Source of the DNA: Antedon mediterranea
Lineage: Eukaryota > Echinodermata > Crinoidea > Comatulida > Antedonidae
NCBI RefSeq assembly: GCF_964355755.1
Contig: NC_092680.1
Location: 9,091,001-9,155,000 of the forward strand
Length of the DNA stretch: 64,000 nucleotides
Reading direction: 5' to 3'
Part shown: piece by piece, positions 22,396 through 36,800 of the stretch
Layout of the letters: the number at the start of each line of letters is the position of its first letter
Position numbering within the stretch: the first letter of the stretch is position 1
The notes under the pieces: generated by a model
What the model was told of the DNA's origin: nothing
The model's input: only the letters and a program-made list of their open reading frames with translations
Databases searched by the model: none
Translations under genes and position numbers: made by a program

Positions 22396-25300
22396 TGGTC
22401 TGTTGCTACCTAGAAAAAGGTTTGCTGTCAAGTTTTACATTGATCATCTGGCGACGACGTGATAATAATAATAACTATACTGATTACGACGATACGGATT
22501 ATGATTTTACGTTTGATAATGATGATAATAGTGAGAAAATAGAAGAAGATTGTGTTTACACTATAAATATCTGGACAACAATGTCTAATGGAACTATTAT
22601 TTTGATTTATGTTATCTAGTTGATTGTATATGTGACTTTTGACTGATGCATGCCTTGTTATATAATTCACTTCATCTCACCCTTGGAGATATACCGTTGT
22701 TTCCACGAACAAGTACGGTATCACTGCCAAGTACAATCCACTACCGAGAATAAACAAATTGTTTGATTATAGCTTTGTTTTTAACAACTAGAATTAATTT
22801 GTGAACTTTCCTCATTCTCAAATGACCCACATTAATAACTGCCTGTATATTCCTAGAAAAGCAAGCACAATGGTGCGACAGAAAACACATTTGCTCAGTT
22901 ATGCAATTACTCTTTTACAGTTCTGAAATTGATGTAAGTGTTTTGTGTTTTTTTTTTCATATCGGTTCAGTTATATTCGTTTAAAAGTCAACCATTTAGG
23001 CCTCCAAATACAAAGGAAATCTCCGTATTGGAAAATGGCATTCTCAGAATATCTATGTAATGGATTAAAAGCAAACTTTCGAATGAGTAACTGCTAAAAT
23101 ACAAGTATGAGACGCTTTGCCAATTTCAATTAAATTTATTTCACGTAAGGCCTATATAGATAAATTCAATAAAAGCATATCAATGTGTACAATAATATAA
23201 CTGCGGAAACTTAAAAATGAGTTGGGTCAAAGTGAAAAAGTGTAAAATGGGCAAGAGAAAAAATTCAGATGCCTTTGCTCTCTGGATAAACTACAATTCA
23301 AACGGCCGTTTAATACATATGTGACGAAATAACCATCCCCAACACTTTCTCTACAAATCCGAGAGATTGTAAATAGCTATATTTCCTAACTATAGAAAAT
23401 CGTTGACTAGCTATGTGTTCCTCAATAAAGTTCTCCCTTAAATGAGGCGCTCTGTCTCGGATTGCAACCGTATCAAGATACAGATATATAGCTCCACATC
23501 CGACGTGAAGTGAAGATTGTTCATTTACACTCCATAACTAAAACACAATATTTATTGAAGAAAAAAAAAACGAAACCAAAAAGAGAAAAAAAAACCAGTA
23601 CACTGAAATGTTTGAAGTATGACGTGTTCGAAGGCGGTAAACACTAAAAGTTAATTCTTTAATCCTTAATTGATGTTTCAACGAAAAAAATTTTTTTTTA
23701 AAATCTAAGACCAAAACCTCTATAAATCTTTTAAGCATATATCTTCTTTGTTTTACCCAGTGTGTCTGCATAGGTCTTATTAGGTCGTTAAATGGTTTTT
23801 TTTTTATGTGGATCATAATCACTATTTTCTACAAAGCCTTTACATTCCGTGAAGTTACAAGAAACTAGCCTATTCAATGTTCATTTTTTGTTCAATTCAG
23901 TTACCGTATTCATTAATGGTTTAAAATCACTGTAGTCGTAATAAAATAATATTTATGGCAATAAAGATTAGACCCCCAACTCTTTTACCGGCATATGGTT
24001 CATATACTTTTGATGTATATGGTATATCACAAATTTGGTCAAACTGTCAAACGAAGAAATATATTTAAACATTCGTGATAACCAGGGAGCAGCCCTGATA
24101 AAGTAAAGCCACCTATCATGTTCTTTATCTGCCTTCTGAAAGTTACCGTATGTTGCGTATTGTAAATAAAAAATACATATTTGGGTTTCCGGGAGAGGTA
24201 TAGTTTTTCTTCTATTATGCATACATACCCAGGATTATTAAAGATTTCTGAAATCGGAAATAATTGATTTAAAAAGTGTATTTATTATATGGGCTTTGAA
24301 CTTGTTATCTGACATACTTTTCTCTGCTGGTTTATGTGAGCATGATAAGCCGGGTGAAGACATTGATCTTTTTTAAACACCCTTTCTGTTAAAAATAGAT
24401 GCTGTTAATCCATTCAATACAAAAATATCTTGATTAAGATGTATTTTATCGATTACTAAACGATTATTGCGAAGTCATGAATGCACTGGTCAAACCGCAC
24501 GAGAAGACGCACAGGGTCCCAGACAAAAATATGTCAAGTAAAGACTAGCTTTTCAGACAGGCAGACAGACCATGACCTGAAACATACCTCTAAAGGTGAA
24601 CCGTCTCGGCTCCTCGTTGGATGGACATCAGTAAACCCGTCGAGGACTGTCCGTAGAGACCTTGTTTCTATTTTATTGAAAAACGACCAATTAAAACTAA
24701 TGATAGACAAGTGTGTATACAGAGTTGTCGACAAATTTACCTCGTGTACAAACAGCTCATAAATGCTTTAGATTTACTGTTTTTGTCTGTCGACCTTTTT
24801 AACTAACCTATTTTTAAGCTGACCTTGCTATAGGTAATGCCACGGTTCTGCCATCACTAGTTTTTAAAATCAAATAAAAGACTCTCATTTTATGTTAATA
24901 TATTTTGTTTACAGAAATAAAATGTACATTATAAGTAGCTAATCATCATTTTTGTCATTTTATGTCGAAAGCTACTATTGTTTTTCAGTAAAAATATGAA
25001 AACAAAACAAGAATTAATAAATAATTAGATAAAAAGTTATAATAATAATGCTAATAATATTAATGACAATGCTTGTGATGGTATGCGGTGAGAGTTTCTG
25101 ACTCACAGTAATGTTATTTTGGTGGCGATTGCTTTCAATATAGACGTGTTAATAGAACTGCATTCAACATTATTTTCATTTATTCAGCATTAATATAGGC
25201 TACATATCGGTACTAGTTTAAAAACGCATATTGATAGTGAGATAACATGAATGCAAATCTGGCATTTCCATGGCATTTTTCTGGCAACACGTTAATTTCG

Positions 25301-26484
25301 AATTCGGAATGTTGTACTGTTATGTTTAAAATACCATGTGGTATATTGGCCAGATTTACACATTTAAGCACGATCTGTGTGATTTTCCCACTTTTTCTTA
25401 ACATACCTTTTCTGTAATAATATTCTCGTAGCCGAGAATAGTGAAAAGAATCTGGGACGTTTTGGGGACCCATAAACCGAGTTTCTGAAGAATTTCCATA
25501 AATCGCAGATCAAACAGTATTACCCCGTCACAAGATCTTGTTGTCAATTACCTGACCCCTGTAACGTGACTTATAAACAATCAATTTCCATATTGCCACC
25601 TGAATTGTAAATATTTTTATCTTTAAATCTAGGACGGTCGAGTGTGTGACCCTACTACTGTATGTAACCCGGACCGGTTTCTACGTTCAGTAGTATATAG
25701 TAATGTTATTTGTTCCTATGTAAATCTACGTTTCTTGAGTCCCACAAAGTGTATTAAAGAATAGATGGAGAAATAATATGTTATATGCAAAAGCTATGCA
25801 TGGAGTATTTCTATAGTGAAAATGTGTTGGTAAAGTATTGTACAAGGCTGTTGTTTTTTTTTATCCAATGGATGATATGATAATACATCCGAAATCAAGA
25901 TTTGTTGATTGAATGATGTATTTAAACATTACAAATCAGACCACGTCAATTATTAAGATTTTCATCATTTTATCTTCTTCATGAAGAACGAACGGTTATT
26001 GTAAGTGGTTTGAAGTTAAATTTCAATGACGTCACATTGAAATAACATTTTCTTAGTATTTTACATACAATAAAGACTAAACTAATGTTTTCATTTTGTC
26101 TGTGGACTTACAAGGTACGAACGATAAATAAGTTTGCCTAGACTAAATACGCCTAACCTTTTCTCCAACCTAGTAACTAATATAGATCAACGTCGGACTC
26201 TTCATCACTGTCGCAATACTTAAACTATACCAACAGGTCACCTTATCTGACCTGCTTTGCATAGTTTATATATTAATCTTCTTTTTTCAAATTTATACAC
26301 GTTTATTTTGTTAGACACAATTTATGTCTGTTAATTTCTTTAGATGTGCTATTAAACAAATTAACCGTCATTAAAATGTCTGCGTTTCGTGGAAGAACGT
26401 TTTCCTTAATCCTGTAAAATGTCTGAGAATGCGGAAGCTAATTTGTGAATTGTTTTTATAATTATAATTTATTTTGAAGCTACA
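22396..26484. other. Gene-free AT-rich interval
   Basis: Ordinary intergenic or intronic sequence. Several open frames of 60-95 codons exist on both strands, but none has coding-like conservation that I recognise or a coherent splice context. Confidence 0.5.
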
Positions 26485-26815
26485 CTTTTAAAACAGTGGC
26501 ACAACTTTTGAATGAAGGTGCGTCCAGAGTAAGTAAAATAAAAGTTAGAGAAAACATGATTTAACAATACAGTAGGCCTATTTACAGTACAAGGAAACTT
26601 GAACTAAATTATGTACAAGATATAAAAAAATAACATTAACAAAAGTAATACTTTTGAAACAGTGTCATACTTGAATGAAGGTGCGTCCATAATACAGTAA
26701 AATAAAATAAAAGTTAAAAACAAATGATTTAAAAATAGGCCTATTTACAGTACAAGGAAACTTGAAAACAATTATTTACAAGATTAAAAGTAATACAGGA
26801 TTTAAAAAGCAAAGA
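26485..26815. repeat. Tandem duplication, 163-bp period
   Basis: GAATGAAGGTGCGTCCA recurs 163 bp apart (26511 and 26674 for AATGAAGG), with the following AGGCCTATTTACAGTACAAG also repeated. The two copies have diverged by substitutions and short indels. Confidence 0.85.
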
Positions 26816-27060
26816 ACTAATTATTTTCATTGTTGATTTTGCTTCTCTTTTTCCATGCCCGTTTGGTGAAACCTTTACAAAATCTATCAAATGCAACTTA
26901 AATATTTATAGGAAGATCAAGTACAGGTGAACTAAGAACATACATTCATTTTTGGTCTGTTGTTCCATTTTTAAATTGGTTTTATATGTGTATGTATATT
27001 ACTGCTTGATGAAATCAAAATAATAAATCAATATCTCAGAAACTGAACGAATTAATATTG

Positions 27061-27170
27061 AAAATTGCAGAAAGCGACAGAGGTCGCGTTATTTAATATT
27101 TCGTCCCATGCGACAGATACAGATAGCTCGAGATTTTAAAAAGTTTTGTGACCAATAATATGGAATTTGA
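27061..27170 (+). repeat. Dispersed repeat copy A (partner at 49985-50095)
   Basis: Shared blocks AGCGACAGAGG, TATTTAATATTTCG, CTCGAG, and CTTTTGTGA or TTTTGTGACC followed by ACCAATATA occur in the same order and similar spacing in both copies. No family was recognised. Confidence 0.6.
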
Positions 27171-28297
27171 CAGGCAGTCTGTTGGTATAGCTAAAACTAT
27201 ATAGCTAAAATGATCAGTGCGGGGATCAGTGCGAGAGATTAGGTAACGTCTCGTGGTACAGTGTTCTGTGAATTGGAAACTAATTTAAAGGAACGATGAG
27301 AAGTAACTTGCTGAAAAATTATTATTATCTCTTCAAATGTCAATGAGTAGACATAAACTTAACAAAGATAAAGGTTATATCAATATTAGCTGAAATGTTT
27401 ACTTAATAAGTGATATACAATTCTCTCTCATTTTCTTTCTGATTAACTTTGTAAATACATCATATAATTTTAATTAAAGTAGTGGCTAGTAGGCCATTTA
27501 CCATATCCCTTATATACGTCTTTTGATAATAGTATTTTATTAATTTTATTATAAAGAGTTGTTGTTGAGAGTGTTTAATTGTCATTTAATTGTTACGCTG
27601 TTGGTGTAAGGGCGGGGGTTGGGGGGGGGGGGTGGCTCTTTCTCATCTGAGTTGTCATAGTACATTAAAAGTATCGAAAACGGCAATTAAGGACCGTGTT
27701 TATTGTATTAGAATACGAAAGTAAAGAACGTAAATAATTTGATTGTTAATAAAAGTGATTGTAAGTTTAACATGCTTCAAAAAAGGGAAAGAATTACTTA
27801 AATTAATAAAATCTTAAGGGTTTTGTTCATAATTTAAATAACGAACGTATTGAAACTAAAGTAAAGTATGGAGTAATAATAAGAGCAAATCTTAATGGAA
27901 ATAACTTTTTTAATTGGCTAAACACCAATTTCAGGCGTGTTCAAATTAATCCGAACCGCCCTGACAACAAACCAATTCAATTTGAAAGTTTATGAAACTG
28001 AATATAAACAACGTGTTTTGTTAGTTACAGCCTAAAGGGGAAAATGTGTGCAGTAAACACTCTATTTCGTAGTCCTAAATAAAATGCTAAATATATATAC
28101 ATATTTCATTACTTAGTATGTGTTTAAAATAGCTTGATATTTTTTTCTTTTCAGGAAAGTACACAACACAATTGACATACTTATACATAGCCAAACCGTC
28201 CGATTTATGCTGATGAAATTCAATTCCCCGTAGTGTCAACATACGTCGTTTATGTACGACTGCAATGACCCAGACGGGGACCGGCCAACTTCTTGCC

Positions 28298-28383
28298 TAT
28301 ATAAAATGAAGACATGCATGTTGCAACCCAGAATTGACATTTCAGTAGACTGAAGAACATAAAACCTACACGAGTATTTACAG
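28298..28383 (+). promoter_or_regulatory. TATA promoter and 5' leader exon
   Basis: TATATAAA (28298-28305) is followed at promoter distance by a short stretch with no long open frame that ends in a strong donor (TTTACAG/GTAAGT, exon end 28383). It looks like the non-coding first exon of a transcript whose next exon is the signal-peptide exon at 29972. Confidence 0.5.
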
Positions 28384-28735
28384 GTAAGTTAAGTTAAGCT
28401 TTGAAAGATATTTGTTTGTGTCTTAACACTTAACTTCGTGTTTGATTTTTCTTAGGATGTTTTACATTAGATACATCCACGACTTGGTGTATACCATTTT
28501 TTATATAATCCGGCGACAGACCAAAATACGTTTTAATTGTTTTGCAACCGATATGTATTTTGATAATTAATCAAGTTTGTTAATTAATCAAGTTGTTAAT
28601 GCCCTTGTGAGTCAAAAACGGTGTTTCTCACAGTTCAGACAAATTATATTAGTAATGGCGTAGCATTGTCAATTGCGAGTATGTTCACCACATAACGTAG
28701 CGTACAACTTGTAAACAGCTGGCATTATGGCGTTG

Positions 28736-28880
28736 TTAAGGCTTGGTTCCCACTAGGATGCAACGTAAGGACGAAGCGAACTCCAACACATGACCAATCG
28801 GGAATGATTGGATAGTGCGAACTATCGCTTGTGATTGCGTTGCGCCTATTTCGTTCCGATGCGCACGGCGTTCACGCTTA
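28736..28880. mobile_element. MITE family member, diverged copy
   Basis: Begins TTAAGGCTTGGTTCCCACTAG, then AACGTAAGGACG, and contains ATGACCAATCG and CGCTTGTGATTG, the internal words of the family. The right terminus is degraded. Confidence 0.7.
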
Positions 28881-29971
28881 CCTCACCCACTACACTACCC
28901 ACAGTTGTCTGAGGTCACGCCCTTTATTGGGAAAAGTTGATTCCTTTATACATATGTAGCAGAAGTTATGCAGTATATCCTATCTGGAAGAGGAGGGGTG
29001 GGTGGGAAATTGTAATCGAAGTTGGACCAATCAATACACAAGCTATCTCTTCTAACATTTTATTTTAGTTAAAAAATGTATTTCTATGATACTCGCATAC
29101 AAAGATATTTGGTAATAATTTTGTCACCGAGTCTGTCATAAATTAGCTTACATAATGTTCATACATGATATAACCTTGTGCTCTTGAACTGGTGCATTCA
29201 AATTTCTCATTAAGGGTAGACATTTACTCTTCATCACAGAACCCAATATTAATGAAAAGTTTTCTTACATTACATGATTCATGTAAGAAGACAAGGGTAT
29301 TCAATCAACCGCTTGAGCACCGCCATAGGGAAATAAAGTTCAGGTTCAACGAATTTTAAAAACACTTTCCTCATGAGCTCCTTCCCAGGGGCGTGTATGA
29401 GGCAACTGGGAGGCGAGTGCTGAAAATGGTTCTGGAATGAATATATCTTGATGATCGACATCGACAAACGAAAGCCGAATATAATAGTCCCTTAGCTTAG
29501 ATAAATAAGCAGCGCATCTATAATTTAATTATTTTCTGTTCTTATTGTTTTTACGAAAGCTTTTAAGTTAAAGACAGTTCAATCTGCGTGATTGCAGGCC
29601 ATGGTACATGTGGTAGGAAATGATACATGCGATAGGCCATGGTACATGCGGTAGGCCTACACATCAGAGTGATTGACTTTGATTTTACCGACAATCAGCC
29701 GTCCATTTGTAGGGACAGAACTTTGGAACCAATTATTAAACACTCACTGATAATTTTACTCGTTTGCTGTTATACAGTGTGCATTACATCATAGTCGCGC
29801 CTGCAGCAACAACTTAAGTAGTCAAACTGGGACATACAAAAGATGGACCGGTAAATTAAATAATAACATAAAACAACTCATAGTCTCACATATTTCCCTA
29901 GCAACTGTAATCGATAGGAAATAGTCTAAAAATCTAAATATTCGTAAACGTATTTTTCTCTTTTTATAAAG

Positions 29972-30072
29972 GTATATTTAGAGTATGATGTTCTTAGCAT
30001 ATGTTATATTGGTTTTGTCTGCAGTACAGCTTACCACAACTCGAGGCAACACCACATTGCAGCAAAGAAAAG
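29972..30072 (+). CDS. Signal-peptide exon, possible alternative start of follistatin
   Basis: ATG at 29985 (second ATG 29988) opens a frame reading MMFLAYVILVLSAVQL then TTTRGNTTLQQRK, a typical hydrophobic secretion signal followed by a short polar stretch. It ends in a strong donor (AAAAG/GTAAGG) in phase 1 with one G left over. The follistatin signal exon at 40159 ends in exactly the same phase with the same leftover G, so either exon could splice to follistatin exon 2 at 41918. An acceptor AG lies at 29970-29971. No other downstream exon was found between 30.1 and 40.1 kb. It could equally start an unrelated secreted protein whose exons I did not recognise. Confidence 0.5.
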
Positions 30073-33000
30073 GTAAGGCCTGCATTTACTACTATTCATC
30101 ACTATCAAATCGGTCTACATTGACGTAATACGTGCTCATAACAAAAGAAATTAATTTGACCATTGAACTATCCGTGATTACAAATGTATGCACTGTAATT
30201 AATACTAATAGCGTTATGATTCACATAAATATAACTAAAAAACATCTTCGTCTGATTAATTTTTGAATCGTATTTTATACTGTATTCATTTTTTTTTTAA
30301 ATTTCTAATCGAAGAATTAGAAACTCAGATTTAAGTCTTCCAGATCAGTGTCCGATATCTCACTTTACCAGATCCAGAAAACTCGGACATCTGCAAGTTT
30401 TCCTGATCTAGAAGTCAGATATCTGAGTTTTCCCGATCTAAAATTCAAATATCTTCCGCATTTAAAAATAAGTTTTTTTTCAGATCTAGAAAAGTCGTAT
30501 TTCTGACTGTTCCAGATCTAGAAAAGACAGATGCCGTTTGAATAAACGCCTCCGTCGAATAAACGCCCTGCCAATTTCCCATAGAATAAGTGGCCCGCCA
30601 TATTTATAATATTATACAGTCCACTACTCTACACAAACTACTGTATTATAACATATTTCGATTTGTACTAGTAGACTTTTCATTTTTCGCGTTGATCTGG
30701 TTTCTAACTTTTTTAAATTATTGGTCGCCAAAAAAACAAAAGTACACATGAAACAAATATAAACTATTAACACAATGTAATAAAATATGAATGTTTTGTT
30801 TATCCAACGGTCCAACGGTCCAACGGTCCAAAAACTATAACTTAGTTCATGATTGCCACACAGAGCGATCGATATGTTATAACACACTGTTTTTAGAATT
30901 CTATAAAAATCGTTTTCAAAGTTTGAGTTGACATATAAAATGAAGTATGGCATTTACGTCAGTCCGGTCGAGAAAAGGTCATTTCAGGTGAGAAAGGTTT
31001 GTTTTACGATACGAATATCATTATGTAACCCTGGATAGAAAATAATTTATATAATATATGTCAAACAAGTCACATGCCCTTTCTTTATGGTTGTATTTGG
31101 TTTATATGCCAGCGTGCGCCGGACAACATTTTGAAAACAATAATGTATATACATTTACAGGCTAGCATGAGACGCTCTCTCAACCGCCTGGTGCCATACT
31201 GTAAACTATTACCCTAATTAATTATTAAACGGTAAGGATGAATACTGTGAGAATGACAAAAAACCGTCCCAACCGAGAGATATGTTTAGTTTTAGAATAT
31301 TTATGAACATGTACCAAGTCTGTTGGTACCTCGTTTAGCTACAGAAGACGCCAAGCCCCAAGTGCACACGTTTTCTTATTCTGAGTTGTGAACATTTGTT
31401 GTGATAATAAACTTTTAGATATTGTATCCTGATGTTTCATGCGTGGATAGTGCGATATAGTCGCCGACTCTAATACGGCTACAACATGCTACTTCTGATT
31501 AGTCTAAATTTTAGACGGCGGTAATATTGAGCACATAATGCGTTTCATACGTATAATACTTTAGTTTTCAGACACAAATCGAAACGACAAATGGTGAACT
31601 CACTCGCAACATAAAAAGACACAATCTAATAGACTTGGGGACAACATCTGACGTGCCGGAATGTTATTGCCTGACTTATGATGCATAGCACCCTCTAAAT
31701 GCAATTTTGGTTGATAACTTTTATAATTTATACTCATTAAATGGTTATTATCAATTAAAAGTGTTTTTATTGGAGTTGTGATTTATAAAAACCCTACCAT
31801 ATTATAATATTTAGCCTTTGTATTCCTGTAGCAAACAGTGAACCTGTCTTTCATTGCATGCTATTATAAGGCTAAATTCCGATTAAAATCATCTATTTCC
31901 GAATATAAAAGGGAATGTATTAACGTCGTAACGATTGATTTTAATTTATAGCGTGAGTAATCAATTTTTATTGACACACTTTGGCCTATCTTCTCTCGAG
32001 CGTTCATATTCTGTACAATGCGTAGAGATCAGTTCAGCCCTCTACTCACCACCATTTCGTTTTCTCCAATCTCATTATGGATAAAATAGTAGGCCTGAAT
32101 TGCAGTGTCTTAAACCGCACCAGTACAGAATGCGGTGCTGACGGGATGCGTTGAACAAATCAAGTGTCTTGATGATTTGCTTATTCGATTACAGAGGGGT
32201 CGTCGGCCTCCGATAATCAAATATTGATAACATTAATAGGGCAACAAAATATTGATATGGGCCTAAAATTAAAATATAATTTAATACTAAGGTTATTATG
32301 ACCATCAACATCACATGATATCTTATCAATTACAATATATTGTACGCCACCATATGCCTAGCCACCATAAGCCTTGAGAATAATGTTATTGATGTAAGCA
32401 AACTAATTCCTCCGTGATATCAGGCTCCACTCCTAAAACAATTACATTACATCCGAACTAAACAAAATCTCCTTCAACTCACTACCTCCGTAAATGATAT
32501 AATACTGACGCTTAGGTAATGACATTTTTATTTATTTGGGATATTATGGAAATAGTCTTTGATATATAATTTCCTACTTTTTAATGGTCTTTAATTTGAC
32601 AGCACTAGAGACACTAAAGTGCGTTTACGCCCCCACACTCGTGAATTAAATGTTCCACCATCTCGTAATATCGGAAATTTGAAGACAGCATTTTCAACTT
32701 TAGAGTTTCATCTGATTACACATAATAATTATAAACACATAACATAAAACTGTGAGAATGATAGTCTAAAAGTTACTCGGTTGTCAGGCCTATCGTTAGT
32801 ATAGATTATTAACGTGATTGGTTGACGGAAGTGTTAGGATTGAGTAAGTTATTACCATATTTTCTAATGAGGGCGCCTTCGGAATAAAAAAAAGAAACCC
32901 CAATCTATGAATTTGTTATCGAATCTTGTATTGACTTGGATTTAAAGATTCAGAAAACACAATACGATGTTGTGTAATATGAATACAATTTGTATTATTG

Positions 33001-33616
33001 TTGAGGGGACTAATAATGATATCACAACCCAGCGCCATTAAATATAGTGATGACGCCATATTTATATAACATTTCCATCATGAGGAGATGTAGAATTTTG
33101 TCGACGGCTTAAACAGCTTAACTTGATAAATGGGCTGACTCAATCAGACAATTAGCATTTTGTCAAGAGGGAAAAAACAGGGACACTTCCCTACTTTGGA
33201 ATATTATAACGCATTAACTAAAAAGGCAATGTCTGGTTATACGTCCTAGAAGGAGTAATAGTTTTAAAGCTTCCCACTATAGAATGCAACGCAAAGACGC
33301 AATGTATCGACGCAAAGTGCCGTATGAACATAACCTTGCATGTCATACAAGTGGGAAACAAATACCGTTAGAAATAATGATTAAACTCGAAAATTGAAAA
33401 AAAATCCTCACGTTGCGTCGGTTACGTTGTGTTTATTAGAACCAATTAAGCATTTTTAAACGATTTATTGAGATAATGTAATATTATTCTGGAATAATGT
33501 TAACCCACGGGGACTTTTATTGACACGTTTTCTTCTAAATGGAGCCAGGAGTTTTATGTGCGAACGTAGCTTAACGGACGGTAACAATGTTTAACATACT
33601 CTCGGCAAACTTCTGT
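30073..33616. other. No gene recognised; degenerate AGATCTAGAA repeats at 30330-30540
   Basis: Between 30330 and 30540 the words CAGATCTAGAAAA and GATATCTGAGTTTTCC recur several times in mixed orientation. Three tandem copies of TCCAACGG sit at 30803-30826. The remainder is AT-rich with no coding signal; a fragment resembling the MITE family (CGCAACGCAAAGACGCAATG) is near 33285. Confidence 0.5.
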
Positions 33617-33800
33617 TAAGCGTGGTTCCCACTAGCGACGCAACACAAGGACGTAACGCAACGCAAGTGAATTGACCAATCACAAGCGATGGCTTATTGG
33701 CTTGTGATTGCTAACTGTATATAACTTCGCTTGTCATTGGTTAAAACGCTTGCGTTGCGTTTACGTCTTTGCGTTACGTTCTAGTGAGAACCAAGCTTTA
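33617..33800. mobile_element. MITE family, complete copy
   Basis: Palindromic 184-bp element with ends TAAGCGTGGTTCCCACTAG and, as reverse complement, TAAAGCTTGGTTCTCACTAG. Inside are GTAACGCAACGCAAG, TTGACCAATCACAAGCGATG and a central ACTGTATATAACT. The copy at 52383-52573 is the same element in the opposite orientation. Confidence 0.9.
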
Positions 33801-36800
33801 GTCAACACGACTCGTTACAAGCGATAGCTCTTGTCGTCGCCTGCTACGCCGCACTTTGTAAGTAATTATCGTCGCACTATTTTATAATAACCTCAATTTG
33901 TAGTAACGTTTTCGCACTTTTTTTATTTAAGTTTTACTACTGTATTAGAAAGTACTATCACAAACGTTATCAGAAACGTATCTAAACCGTAACAAGTTCT
34001 CGATAAGTAGTAATTTGACCAATCACAAGTGCTGATGATCCACTTGCGTTGGGAAGGGAGTTACGTGTTGAACGCATCATCCTCATAAGATCGTCGTTAA
34101 GCTATCGGTGTGATTGTATTATTATTATTTATTCAGGCAAAAGATACATTTTACAAAATACAATACAAATCAACAAATTAAACAAGCGAGGCACCCTCAA
34201 AATAAGGGGAGGTAAAGCTATGTATACATCATTTTTAGTAGGATCATAGCTCGAGAGTAGCTGTACTTAGTACGTCAGTAGCAAGGTTATCTCCCTAGTA
34301 GATGTACAAGCTATCCAGGGGACAAATACTAATAGGCCAAAGCTGCGGCAATAATTATAACACCTATAAAACGCACTGTTCTATAATATTTATATAGTTG
34401 TCATATTTTGTCACCATCCAACTGTGATTTTAATTACAAAACTTAATTTATTATCAACGATTTCCTTGGCTAACAGTAAAACATAAATATTATTGTAACA
34501 TAGTTAATTATAAAGTACAACATATTATAGTATTAGTTGTAAGTTAATGTGTTCGGCAACGTGTGCTGACGAAACACGGCGTTATCTACACCCCCGGTTG
34601 TGTCAAAATATTTACCCAGACTATGTCTGTCTGCGAATTAGAGAGAGGAATGTGGACACTGTGAATTTCGAACCCTTAATACATCATTTTTGTTCAGTAG
34701 GCCAGCAAAAAAACTCCAAAAAACTAGAGATTGGATAGTGCCACCATGACCACTCTGTTCATAATTAGATAACGAATCGGTGCTTGTCTTCATAAGTGGC
34801 TAATTCATTTATTAAATCTTTGTGATCAGCTAGAAATAAATGAAAATAGAACTACGGCATAAAAACGCATAATGTATATTAGTCCTCTGTGGAATTTTAC
34901 AGAATAAAGTGACGGTGGATTAGAAGCTCGAAGATGAGAAAAGGTCACACGCTATTTAAAAAGTCTTGCATCATTTAAAATGTCATGACCATTAAGTAAA
35001 AACAAATTAGGCGTTTGACAGAATTAGAAAGAAAAGCGAACAAAGATTTTCTAAAATTGCTTATACCATATTAAACCTTAAACTATTTAAAATTAACTTT
35101 TATTAAATTTTATTTTAATTTGTTAGCCTCGGGTCTTTGATTACAGGGCAAAATTCAATGTTGTTTCTTGATGCCTAATCACTTCCTGACTATGCCATCG
35201 TCAGTAAGTAGAGATAAATTTGTTGGTTTTGCCCAAAGTAGGCTACGGTATCAGACATAAGTTGCATTTATATAAACGTCAGCCTTTAATTAAAAAGTGT
35301 TAACGCTCCCAGACTTCAGTAGAAAGATTGGTGTTTAGAAAGAAAATAAGTAGCAGTTGTTGATGCCCAAATTGGTTGTTGCTCAAGCTCAATCATGGTC
35401 GATCGAAGTGTTTTGTCTTTTAGAAAGAGATAGCAGTTGGCATGTTGTCGAAACCATCATGCTTGGTTGTCGTTTAGTAAGAGGTGCCTAGTTGAGCGAT
35501 CCCTGTGACATTAAAATAAATAGGATTTATAAAGAAAATATTATAGTGCAGTTATACATTACCGTGTTATAACCGTGGTTCATAATCACAGTTGTATTAA
35601 TATGAATTCATATGTATTTAAGAATTTTAACAAAAGATGATACTTCGCTTAATAGTTGGTTAATTATTGATTTTAACATCTGGTTTTAGAATTTGAAGAA
35701 GAAATTGTTTTAAAGTTGGTATAGAACTATGCTAAATGTTGCCAAATTATGCCAACCAGATCATTTTTCAACTTGTTGTTAGAGTGGACTGCTGCTGTAG
35801 GTTTTTTTGGAATTAAGAATTTAGCAAGACTCAGTTTGTTTCTATTCCTCAATTCCAGAAATACGTGTGTTACTAGAGGTCTGCTCCTGCAACTTATATT
35901 TTTACAAAGTATAAAGTAAATACTGTACTATAATGAATACACAGACCCATGAGTATTTGACAGTAATGCATTATAACCCCCATTAATGAAAAATTCCCCT
36001 TCGGCAAAATCAATTGTCACTATTTAAATAAATCATATCACGAATAAATGACAACATTCTTTCAGTTTGAAGTTGACCAATCATGTTCCCCTGAGGCTGT
36101 TATATTTCCAAGAAACAATCTTTGAAAAAAGGCGTCTGTTGACCCGTGATTATTGACAATTGGTGTGGAAAGTGGTCAATTTGACCAATACTGTATTTTT
36201 CGACCCCTATGGTACCAACCGCACCGATAGAAGTAACTATTTTGGAATTGCATATTTTGGTGTGAATTCCTTCAACATTCCCCATTAATAATAACTATAT
36301 AGGCTCTATATCAATCAATATATCAATTTTTGTCATCTTTCCAACTATTAAATATTTTTAACCTATCGTTTATTATTTCACTAGAATACTGAGCCTAATA
36401 GTAACCTATTGACTTGAGGGAAATGATATGATCTTAGCTAAAAATCACCAGAATTTACATAACCATTATTATCGATTTTTTTTAAATTACTGAGGACGTT
36501 CACTAAATATAAACCCTTATAAATAAAAATTAATATATATCATTATTAATTTTTCGAAAAATAATTTTCGAAAAATTAATAAATAAGTAAACACAAATTT
36601 AGATGAGTCTATAGATTGGTGGTCCTTGCTAGAAAGTGTTGTTGTAAAATTATCTTAATTTTTTTGTTTGTTTTCGATTATCTAAATCTAAACATATGTA
36701 TTTACCTGTCTGGTGGCGGCGTTGAATAATAAAACATATTTATACAAGATTACATACATATACATTTAAGACAAACAAGCTGGCGATCGTGGTTAATGAC

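Noticed and set aside
25213-25488. Minus-strand open frames with an acceptor at 25488 and a donor-like GTATGT near 25386
   Set aside because: A 102-bp candidate exon is open in two frames, but neither resembles a known family and no partner exon was found.
30624-30953. 109-codon minus-strand frame with a hydrophobic segment
   Set aside because: AT-rich, no homology, no splice context; hydrophobicity follows from TTT/ATT-rich DNA.
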